Shown here one piece after another: positions 1 to 5,619 of a stretch of 8,593 nt of DNA. Position 1 is the stretch's first letter; each line of letters begins with the position of its first letter. Below the pieces are notes generated by a model. The model ran no database searches, was not told the origin of the DNA, and was given only the letters and a program-made list of their open reading frames with translations. The position numbers and the translations under genes were made by a program. This DNA comes from Bacteriovorax stolpii (lineage in GTDB: Bacteria; Bdellovibrionota; Bacteriovoracia; Bacteriovoracales; Bacteriovoracaceae). The stretch lies in assembly GCA_945890905.1 (NCBI GenBank), contig CAMDDI010000149.1:1-8593 (forward strand), written 5' to 3'.

Positions 1-639
1 TTAAGAAGGCCTGGATCTGAGCTCTCCACTGAAGCTTACTGGCAAGCAGAGGGTGCTCTGGCCTGGACTCATCTGGCCTTAGTGGCAGGTGTGGATGGAG
101 TGACTTCAGTTAAAAATGATCCCTACACAAAAGAGCCTCAGAATAAACCTGTGTTTAATACAGGGGGAAATACCTCTCTCTATCACGGGATCAACCGAGA
201 GTGGATCACTCCTTATGCAGGAGTAAACGTGGCCCTGGGAAAAAGTTGGAGAGTGGAGCTGCGTGGAAGCCAAGTGGTATCAGGAAAATCTACCGATCTT
301 GGTACTGGATTTAGTTTTCAGCTGATTCGGAGAGTGGATAAAAACGATGACTCTAGAACAGTTGATAAAAAGTTTAAGACTTATGACGTTGAGGCCACTA
401 TCTCTAAAATATCTCCTAAGAAGGCCTATGTGGTTATTGATAAGGGGTTAGGGGAAGACATCAGTAAGGGGATGATCTTTGACTTCTTTGACTTTGATTA
501 CCTAGGTGGGAATGCCTTGGTGGCCCGAGGGGTCGTCATCGAAACCAAAGTTGATACATCCATTGTGAAAATCACTCAGCGCTATGATAACAAAAAAGAA
601 ATCAAACTGGGTCTTATCGGACGCTCTTACATGAAGTAA
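1..639 (+). CDS. Envelope protein, 3' part: beta-barrel-like segment plus FlgT-C-like domain (5' end outside window)
   Basis: The reading frame is open from base 1, so this is the C-terminal 212 residues of a longer protein; the GTG at 82 lies inside the gene and is not its start. Visible residues 13-34 and about 70-108 are strand-like, with alternating polar and hydrophobic residues and Gly/aromatic content typical of an outer-membrane beta barrel. After a charged linker (DKNDD, about 111-115), residues 126-196 form a compact beta-rich module with the pattern aYVVIDKG...ISKGM.FDFF...ALVARGVV...SIVKI, which resembles the small C-terminal domain of FlgT and related envelope proteins. The protein ends GRSYMK. 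I infer an outer-membrane or periplasmic location. The exact family is not recognised, and the missing N-terminus prevents a signal-peptide check. No clear terminator follows, but a separate promoter precedes the next gene. Confidence 0.75.
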   Translation, partial: LRRPGSELSTEAYWQAEGALAWTHLALVAGVDGVTSVKNDPYTKEPQNKPVFNTGGNTSLYHGINREWITPYAGVNVALGKSWRVELRGSQVVSGKSTDLGTGFSFQLIRRVDKNDDSRTVDKKFKTYDVEATISKISPKKAYVVIDKGLGEDISKGMIFDFFDFDYLGGNALVARGVVIETKVDTSIVKITQRYDNKKEIKLGLIGRSYMK

Positions 640-700
640 GAAGATCATTTTTATCGGGTACGCAGTCTCTTTCAGGCAATATTTAGTCGGTTGTAACCAG

Positions 701-729
701 TTGAGATTAGATTATCATCTAGTGATAAT
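701..729 (+). promoter_or_regulatory. Sigma70-type promoter of the PsbP-like gene
   Basis: TTGAGA (701-706) and GATAAT (724-729) are separated by 17 bases. Each box matches the sigma70 consensus at five of six positions. Transcription would start near 736, giving a leader of about 20 bases before the ATG at 757, with AAGGA at 745-749 as ribosome binding site. Position and fit are good, but activity is inferred from sequence only. Confidence 0.65.
711..729. promoter_or_regulatory. Inverted repeat overlapping the -10 box (candidate operator)
   Basis: ATTATCA (711-717) and TGATAAT (723-729) are a perfect 7-base inverted repeat around a 5-base spacer, TCTAG. The right arm contains the whole -10 hexamer, so a bound protein would block RNA polymerase. 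The half-sites are the same heptamers as in the Fur box (TGATAAT-n-ATTATCA), but their order is reversed. This is therefore not a canonical Fur site, and the regulator cannot be named. It lies upstream of the predicted start site, so it would act as DNA and not as an RNA hairpin. Confidence 0.45.
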
Positions 730-756
730 GCCTATTATTCAGATAAGGATGAGTCC

Positions 757-1506
757 ATGAAGACAGCGCACGTGAAATTGATTTTTGGGATCTCTCTCTT
801 GATCGCCTTCTCATCTTCAGTTTTTGCGAAAAGATTTTCCTCCAAGTACTGTGAATTTGAACTTCCTTCTGGTTGGGAGTGTGCTCTCGAAGGTTCTGAA
901 TACGTTTGTCAGTCTGAGAACACAGAAAGAAAAAAAGAATCTATCATTATTCTCGCTGCTAAAATTCGTGGAGAGCAAGATTCTCTTGATGAGTACATGG
1001 CCTATTTAAAAAAATCCAAAGAGTACAATCTCCCGGGCGGAAAAAAACAAATCTCTGAACCTAAAAATACTAAGCTCACTAACATCAACGACCAACAATG
1101 GGTTGATGCTCTTCACTTAGCTTCGGAAGTTCCAGGTTTCTACACCCGCTATCTGGCCACTGTGAAAGAAGATCTCGGTGTTGCTGTGACGTTCTCTGTG
1201 ACTAAAGATCTCTACGCTTCTTATCAGCCAATTATCGATAAGCTCGTATCGACACTTCGAGTTTTCCGTCAGAAGAAAACCGATCTTTCAGCTCTACGAG
1301 CTGGAAAGTCCGAAGATCCAAATTTTGCTGATACGACTTTCAGTCCAAATTCGGCAGGGGATCTTCAGGTTACTAAGACTCAGAAGAGAGCCGAGGATTC
1401 AAGTGATGATGATCTCATGCTCATCATTGCCGTGATTGTGATCGGGGCCATCGTGATGATTATTATTAAGAACAAGAAGAAGAAAACCAAAACGAAGAGA
1501 AAATAA
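757..1506 (+). CDS. Exported PsbP/Mog1-like domain protein with C-terminal membrane anchor
   Basis: This 249-residue protein begins with a signal peptide (basic start, hydrophobic core 8-20, likely cleavage after SVFA at 24). Residues about 30-170 have the pattern of the PsbP/Mog1/DUF1795-like alpha-beta-alpha fold: an opening F-E-L-P-S-G-W strand (34-40), a strand near 62-70, a helix near 76-88, a long strand GVAVTFSV (141-148), and a closing helix ending in LVSTLRVF. C32, C42 and C51 sit in the opening strands, so a disulfide is possible. A polar linker (172-219, rich in Ser, Asp and Lys) leads to an 18-residue hydrophobic helix (220-237) and a very basic tail (KNKKKKTKTKRK). The expected topology is therefore periplasmic domain, single membrane span, cytoplasmic tail. 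The ATG is supported by AAGGA seven bases upstream and by the signal peptide. The gene stands alone between its own promoter and terminator. The function is unknown; PsbP-like folds often serve as accessory or binding domains, so no activity is assigned. Confidence 0.8.
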   Translation: MKTAHVKLIFGISLLIAFSSSVFAKRFSSKYCEFELPSGWECALEGSEYVCQSENTERKKESIIILAAKIRGEQDSLDEYMAYLKKSKEYNLPGGKKQISEPKNTKLTNINDQQWVDALHLASEVPGFYTRYLATVKEDLGVAVTFSVTKDLYASYQPIIDKLVSTLRVFRQKKTDLSALRAGKSEDPNFADTTFSPNSAGDLQVTKTQKRAEDSSDDDLMLIIAVIVIGAIVMIIIKNKKKKTKTKRK

Positions 1507-1508
1507 TG

Positions 1509-1533
1509 AAAGCTCCCGAAAGGGAGCTTTTTT
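1509..1533 (+). terminator. Rho-independent terminator after the PsbP-like gene
   Basis: A perfect 9-base stem, AAAGCTCCC (1509-1517) with GGGAGCTTT (1522-1530), closes a GAAA tetraloop and runs into a T tract. It starts two bases after the stop codon. The stem core is almost the same as in the terminator at 3387-3414. Confidence 0.92.
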
Positions 1534-1663
1534 CGTTTTAAGGCACAGATTCTTGGCAGTCCCTATTCCTTAATTGCCTTTTGAAATTCATCACTTATTA
1601 GAAAATCCTGCCTATGTAGAGAGGGTCCTAACGGCTTTTTTCTGATGGGAGTAAAATAAGAGT

Positions 1664-3364
1664 ATGAAAAATTTAATTACCATTCTTATGAGTTTAAACC
1701 TTATTCTTGCTCCGGTGTACGCAGCCGATGGAGATCAGTTTCGGACGAATCCCGATTCTAAGGGAGCAGCGAACTACGCAAACCAAATTACCACAATCGG
1801 TATCGGTATTGTAGCGGCCAATGCATTGACTACCTGTAAAGCTGCTGCTCCCTTGCATCCTTCAATCATTGTTTTCAGTGCAGGTGGATTAATTTATATA
1901 ATGAGTGAGCTCACAGCAGCTAAAGAGCAAAAAGAGTTTCTTAAAAAATCCGCTGCCGATTTAAAAATGCTTGAAGAGAAAATGAAGCAAGGTGGGGAAG
2001 TTCAGAGAGCTTCTTTGCAAGCTGCCTTAGAAAAAGAACAAAATAATTTGGCTTTTGTGAATAAAAGAAAAACCATGATGATGATTGTTGCGGGTGTATT
2101 TGCCACAGCGGCCGGACTAAGTTTTGCAGAAATGTCGATTCCTATTCCACATCCACCGTTATTGCTTGGATTACTTCCGGCCATGTGTGATGGGGTAACG
2201 GCTACCATGACCGGGAAAGTTATGGGTGCCGGTGTAGCAGCTGCTTTCACCTATGCTGCTGGTGGACCAATGTACGCTTCAATGGGGGCTGCACTACTTA
2301 ACTACACTTTAGGTGCTGGAATGATCGCTACTGCACTCAATACTGCTATCCCTCGTGCAGGAATTTTTTTAGGTGCTGCGGCCATGGTCGCAACAAATCT
2401 TAAAGGATTAAGTGATATCGGAAAGCAATTACAAGAGAACATTGATAAGTTGAAAAAAGTGATCGCTGCCTTTGATGCTCAGACAACTCCTACCAATGGA
2501 ACTGGTACAGATTTGGCCGGCACAACTGGCGGATTAACATCTGGATCTACCTCAGGTGCAACATCTGGCACCACTTCAGGAGTAACAAGACTTCCACTTA
2601 TTTCAACCAATGATTCTGCAACCTGCTTTTCAAATACAGAGCGAGGATTTTCAACTTCTGGAGAAGCTTGCAATAATCCCATCAGACTCCCTGGATTAAC
2701 TTTTGATCCAAGTATGAATCTTCCTTCACTTCAATCTAACGGACAAATGGCCACAGACTTGGCCAATGCTCTTGCTGCTGGTGATACAGCTAGAGCTCAA
2801 TCTTTAGCAGGAAGTCTTGCTTCTCAAGCAGGAAACATGAATCAAATTACAAATAATGTTGCTAAACAAGTTAACGACAAACTAAAAGCTCAAGGTAAAG
2901 AGACCTTTGATTTAGATACCCTTACAAAAAATGGCCTAGCATCTGTTTCCGGTTCACAAGATTCAGCAAATGGCTCTGCAGCGGGTATGGGTCTTTCTTC
3001 ATCAAATAACTCTGCAAAACTGGGTGATGATCTTAAAGGTGCGGCCGAAGATAAAAATGTTATGGATCTAGATAATGCCGCTCATGAAAATTCACAAAAA
3101 GGTGGGGGGACTTCAGCTACCGATTTAGGTATGGGTTCACTTTCTGAAGGCGTATCTCCAACTGATGGATCGAGTGCGGCCTTCGGTGCTAATGGTGCAA
3201 CTAAAACTGCTTCATTGAGTGAGAGCCTTGATGATTATGAATCAAATGAAAGTGATATTTCTTCTGACAAAGAAAGCACGCTCTTCAAACAAGTTTCAAA
3301 TCGCTACTTACTCAATTACTCCAAGATCTTTAAGCGCAAAGAGATTGCTCCCGCTAACAAGTAA
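1664..3364 (+). CDS. Exported multi-segment protein with coiled coil, low-complexity region and SxRY C-terminal tail
   Basis: I do not recognise a family for this 566-residue protein. It starts with a signal peptide (likely cleavage after A20 in PVYA). Hydrophobic segments follow at about 41-57 and 67-81. A charged Lys/Glu/Ala-rich region (84-136) has coiled-coil character. More Gly/Ala-rich hydrophobic segments lie at 137-156, 163-181 and 186-246, so the N-terminal half is probably inserted in a membrane. Residues 247-272 form an amphipathic helix. Residues 273-309 are a Thr/Ser/Gly linker holding four x-T-S-G units. A Cys pair follows (C321, C336), then an Ala-rich helical stretch (361-400) and a polar low-complexity region. 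Residues 453-463 carry LGDDLKGAAED, which recurs in the protein at 3541-5157. The C-terminus (about 520-566) carries LFKQVSNRY and a basic end. The ATG is chosen because it begins the signal peptide; the nearest Shine-Dalgarno-like GGGAG (1647-1651) is rather far, 12 bases away. A terminator follows, so it is probably monocistronic. Confidence 0.82.
   Translation: MKNLITILMSLNLILAPVYAADGDQFRTNPDSKGAANYANQITTIGIGIVAANALTTCKAAAPLHPSIIVFSAGGLIYIMSELTAAKEQKEFLKKSAADLKMLEEKMKQGGEVQRASLQAALEKEQNNLAFVNKRKTMMMIVAGVFATAAGLSFAEMSIPIPHPPLLLGLLPAMCDGVTATMTGKVMGAGVAAAFTYAAGGPMYASMGAALLNYTLGAGMIATALNTAIPRAGIFLGAAAMVATNLKGLSDIGKQLQENIDKLKKVIAAFDAQTTPTNGTGTDLAGTTGGLTSGSTSGATSGTTSGVTRLPLISTNDSATCFSNTERGFSTSGEACNNPIRLPGLTFDPSMNLPSLQSNGQMATDLANALAAGDTARAQSLAGSLASQAGNMNQITNNVAKQVNDKLKAQGKETFDLDTLTKNGLASVSGSQDSANGSAAGMGLSSSNNSAKLGDDLKGAAEDKNVMDLDNAAHENSQKGGGTSATDLGMGSLSEGVSPTDGSSAAFGANGATKTASLSESLDDYESNESDISSDKESTLFKQVSNRYLLNYSKIFKRKEIAPANK
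2534..2581 (+). repeat. Four in-frame 12-base units encoding x-T-S-G
   Basis: Residues 291-306 of the protein at 1664-3364 read as four consecutive tetrapeptides (LTSG, STSG, ATSG, TTSG). The third positions of the codons vary, so the repeat is kept at protein level and is not a recent DNA duplication. It forms a flexible linker between the membrane-like N-terminal half and the Cys-pair segment. Confidence 0.7.
3281..3307 (+). other. SxRY tail motif, copy 1 (LFKQVSNRY)
   Basis: Residues 540-548 of 566 are LFKQVSNRY, preceded by a Ser/Asp/Glu-rich stretch (LDDYESNESD, 522-531) and followed by a basic end containing KIFKRK. The same arrangement closes the proteins encoded at 3541-5157 and 7731-8593. 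It is closest to the minus-strand copy: both have an LD-x(0,1)-Y acidic run, SNRY, and a hydrophobic-Phe plus basic cluster near the end. Confidence 0.7.
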
Positions 3365-3386
3365 ACTGCCTCATATAACAGTCACT

Positions 3387-3414
3387 AAAAGCTCCCTCTA
3401 AGGGAGCTTTTTTT
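3387..3414 (+). terminator. Rho-independent terminator after the 566-residue protein gene
   Basis: AAAAGCTCCC (3387-3396) pairs with GGGAGCTTTT (3402-3411) around a short loop, TCTAA, and runs into Ts. It lies 22 bases after the stop codon. Its arms repeat those of the terminator at 1509-1533. Confidence 0.92.
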
Positions 3415-3455
3415 ATGCAAACACCTGAAAACAGGGCAATCCGTGAGACTGCGGC

Positions 3456-3482
3456 TTGGGTTTAAGTGTCGGAATTTATAAT
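3456..3482 (+). promoter_or_regulatory. Possible promoter of the 538-residue protein and thioesterase genes
   Basis: A perfect -10 hexamer, TATAAT, lies at 3477-3482 in an AT-rich stretch. The best -35 candidate is TTGGGT (3456-3461), with a short 15-base spacer. Initiation near 3489 would give a leader of about 50 bases. The -35 box is weak, so this is tentative; a second -10-like TATAGA lies at 3494-3499. Confidence 0.4.
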
Positions 3483-3540
3483 TAAATCAAGATTATAGAT
3501 CATTAGCCGATAAGGTTAATAGGTTATAAGAGAGAATTTT

Positions 3541-5157
3541 ATGAAAATGAAATTGAGTGTGATTTTTTTATTCGCTGTTGTTGCTGGGGCTGCGTATGGG
3601 CAGGCTGGGGATGAAAATAGAGTGTGTATTGGGCCGAATGCGCTCGAGAATTGTGGTGGTTCAACTACAGGCGCGGGTGGTGGTTCTCAACAAAGACAAG
3701 CCTACAACAGCTATACATTATGTCAGCAAGAACTATCTCCCTTACAAACAGCAGCCATTGCTACAGGAGCAACACCTGATGCAATAGCTAGATTCAATCA
3801 AAAGAAAGTGGAATGTCGAACATATGAAATTGCGGCCCAAGCAGCTGGTGGGGGGAATGCAAGTTTAACTGATTCAATGAGAACAACAGACGGAAGAATA
3901 ACTTGTGTGCAAAAAGCTGGTTATACTTTTGATTATGCTTCATGTAAGTCGGCTGCAACTATGTACAACTGGATAAATGTTTTAGAATCTGGAATGTTAC
4001 AAACTCAAAACATGCGTTTGCAAAATAATCAGGCTAATATTACAGCCGATACTGCAACTCGAGCAGCGCAAGGTGATGCACAGAATGCTGCTTTAGATGC
4101 AACCGTAGCTGTAAATAATTACAAAAGCTCATTGAGTTTGGAGCAGGCTGCTGCTTATTCATCTGCTGTTGCTGCATTAAGTGCAAAAATAACTTCTTGG
4201 CAGAAGAAAGATCAAGCGAGTCTTGAGACTTTGTGCAGTCAAACAGTGCAGGCAAGTGACCTCGTAGCAACTCAAATTCCAAGCACAGTGCCTCCTGTCT
4301 CAGTAGGTTGTCGGGCAGCTATCGCAAAAGCACTCACCACTGGAGCAGAAGCCTTCGCCAACGAAAACGCAAAATCCCAATTCATCGCAGCCGCTTTCAC
4401 TTTCGCTAACAAAGCCGCCGCTGCCATGTTCGCTGCTAAACAACAAAAGGCCATGGCCAATGCTGTTCAGAAAGCTGCGGATGGAACAACTACACCTACA
4501 ACTCCAGTTCTTGCTAGATGTGTAGTCACGCCACTTGATCCGGCCTGTGTTGTTCCAACAACAAGAACAGAAGGTACAGTTTATACTCCAGGTGATTTTA
4601 ATGCCGGAGAAGGTTTTGGAAGTAATTCATTTACGAATGGAACTACAGACGAAAATTTTGGTGAAATGGGAGATCCTACAAATGTTCCTGATGGAACAAC
4701 TGTTGCGGGAGTCACTTCGCCATTTGAAAGTGATGCTAAAATTGCTAACGGAATTTTGAAACCGGCAGCAGCGGCGACCACAACACCTACGGGTGGATCG
4801 GGTGGCGGCGGTGGTGGTGCAGGTGGTGGACTTGGTGGTGGGGGAGTTTCTCTCGGAAGCGATCTTGATGGCGCAGAAAAAGATGATGGTAAAGCTTCTG
4901 AGATTAAGGCCAATAGTGCTGCCGGAGCTTACGGGGCCACTGGTGGTAAAGGCTTTAGCGCTCTTGCTGCCGGTAAACAAGATGCAAATCCATTTGCAAG
5001 TATGTTTGGTAAATCAGAAGGTGGAGTGGAAGAAGATCGCTCGATTGCTTCCGGTGATATTGACGGAAAAGCATCAGGTCTTTTCCAGAAAATTTCTCAT
5101 CGCTATGAACTCATCCAAGCTGATAAACGAGTGGAAGCGGCGAACGTAGATAAATAA
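3541..5157 (+). CDS. Exported Cys- and Ala-rich protein with glycine linker and SxRY C-terminal tail
   Basis: I do not recognise a family for this 538-residue protein. It opens with a signal peptide (cleavage likely near AYG at 18-20). The mature part has ten Cys residues (29, 38, 61, 92, 122, 135, 232, 257, 327, 336), an even number that suggests disulfides in the periplasm or outside the cell. Residues 140-312 are mostly Ala/Gln/Asn-rich helix. A Cys pair, RCVVTPLDPAC (326-336), precedes a Thr/Gly/Asn-rich region, then a nearly pure glycine stretch (417-435). LGSDLDGAEKDD (438-449) and SAAGAYGAT (459-467) echo LGDDLKGAAEDK and SAAFGANGAT in the protein at 1664-3364. The C-terminus carries GLFQKISHRY and a mixed-charge end. 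The start is supported by AAGAGAG (3528-3534), six bases upstream, and by the signal peptide. The stop overlaps the next ATG by one base (TAATG), so translational coupling with the thioesterase gene is likely. Confidence 0.82.
   Translation: MKMKLSVIFLFAVVAGAAYGQAGDENRVCIGPNALENCGGSTTGAGGGSQQRQAYNSYTLCQQELSPLQTAAIATGATPDAIARFNQKKVECRTYEIAAQAAGGGNASLTDSMRTTDGRITCVQKAGYTFDYASCKSAATMYNWINVLESGMLQTQNMRLQNNQANITADTATRAAQGDAQNAALDATVAVNNYKSSLSLEQAAAYSSAVAALSAKITSWQKKDQASLETLCSQTVQASDLVATQIPSTVPPVSVGCRAAIAKALTTGAEAFANENAKSQFIAAAFTFANKAAAAMFAAKQQKAMANAVQKAADGTTTPTTPVLARCVVTPLDPACVVPTTRTEGTVYTPGDFNAGEGFGSNSFTNGTTDENFGEMGDPTNVPDGTTVAGVTSPFESDAKIANGILKPAAAATTTPTGGSGGGGGGAGGGLGGGGVSLGSDLDGAEKDDGKASEIKANSAAGAYGATGGKGFSALAAGKQDANPFASMFGKSEGGVEEDRSIASGDIDGKASGLFQKISHRYELIQADKRVEAANVDK
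5080..5106 (+). other. SxRY tail motif, copy 2 (LFQKISHRY)
   Basis: Residues 514-522 of 538 are LFQKISHRY. They are preceded by an acidic and Gly/Ser-rich run (EEDRSIASGDIDGKASG) and followed by ELIQADKR and 8 more residues. The match to the other two copies covers Phe, the hydrophobic residue before Ser, Ser, Arg and Tyr; Asn is replaced by His. Confidence 0.68.
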
Positions 5158-5570
5158 TGGATAACAATTTAACTTTTGAATACGACGTACTCATTCGTGA
5201 GCTTCATCTCGATAGCTTCGGGCATGTTAATAATGCTATTTATGTTCAGTTGTATGAAGAGGCCCGTTGGGATTTCATTACGAAGAATGGTTTCGGATTA
5301 GATTACATTCAAAAAAATCAAGTAGGCCCCGTGATTCTCGATTTGAAAGTCCGCTTTAAGCGAGAACTTAAAAATCGGGAGCAGATAAAAATTGTTTCTC
5401 GCACTATTGAAATGATGAGTCCGAAGATTATGGTGCTGGAGCAGTCTATGGTGAAAGCTGACGGGAAGGTGGCCTCAGATGCTACTTTTACAGTTGGTTT
5501 TTTTGATATGAAAGAGCGCAAGTTAATCGATGCAAGTCCAGAGTGGCTTAAGGCCATTGGGATAAAATAA
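5157..5570 (+). CDS. Acyl-CoA thioesterase, 4HBT/YbgC-like hot-dog fold
   Basis: This 137-residue protein is the usual length for a single-domain hot-dog thioesterase. Residues 19-37 carry the family signature D-S-F-G-H-V-N-N-A-x-Y-x-x-x-x-E-E-A-R. D19 is at the position of the catalytic Asp of 4-hydroxybenzoyl-CoA thioesterase, followed by the GHVNN turn into the central helix. The rest alternates strands as expected (VILDLKVRFKRELKN, QIKIVSRTIEM, ASDATFTVGFFDM). Such enzymes hydrolyse acyl-CoA or acyl-ACP in the cytoplasm; the substrate cannot be told from sequence. There is no signal peptide. The ATG shares its A with the upstream stop (TAATG), and no strong Shine-Dalgarno is visible, so translation is probably coupled to the upstream exported protein. 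A functional link between the two is not evident. Confidence 0.9.
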   Translation: MDNNLTFEYDVLIRELHLDSFGHVNNAIYVQLYEEARWDFITKNGFGLDYIQKNQVGPVILDLKVRFKRELKNREQIKIVSRTIEMMSPKIMVLEQSMVKADGKVASDATFTVGFFDMKERKLIDASPEWLKAIGIK

Positions 5571-5573
5571 AAA

Positions 5574-5600
5574 GGCCTCCCTTTCGGGAGGCCAATCTTT
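5574..5600. terminator. Bidirectional terminator between convergent genes
   Basis: GGCCTCCC (5574-5581) and GGGAGGCC (5586-5593) form a perfect 8-base stem. Read on the minus strand the loop is GAAA and the hairpin runs directly into TTTTTATTTTA, a strong terminator for the repeat protein gene. On the plus strand the T tract (TCTTTTT) starts three bases after the stem, so it should also end the thioesterase transcript. A weaker AT-only hairpin, AATTC-TTTT-GAATT, lies at 5605-5618. Confidence 0.9.
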
Positions 5601-5619
5601 TTAAAATTCTTTTGAATTC

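Noticed and set aside
82..84. GTG as start of the first gene
   Set aside because: The frame continues upstream to base 1 with barrel-like sequence, and there is no Shine-Dalgarno site before the GTG.
3432..3470. CAGGGCAATCC...GGCTTGGGTTTAAG as a cyclic-dinucleotide (GEMM-type) riboswitch
   Set aside because: It recalls the first half of that motif, but the GCAAA core is altered, the second helix is missing, and a -10 box follows at 3477. There is little room for a promoter between it and the preceding terminator.
4581..4980. Two overlapping minus-strand open frames
   Set aside because: They run opposite the glycine-rich linker of the 538-residue protein and read as Pro/Ala- or Thr/Arg/Cys-rich strings; no ribosome binding site or domain is visible.
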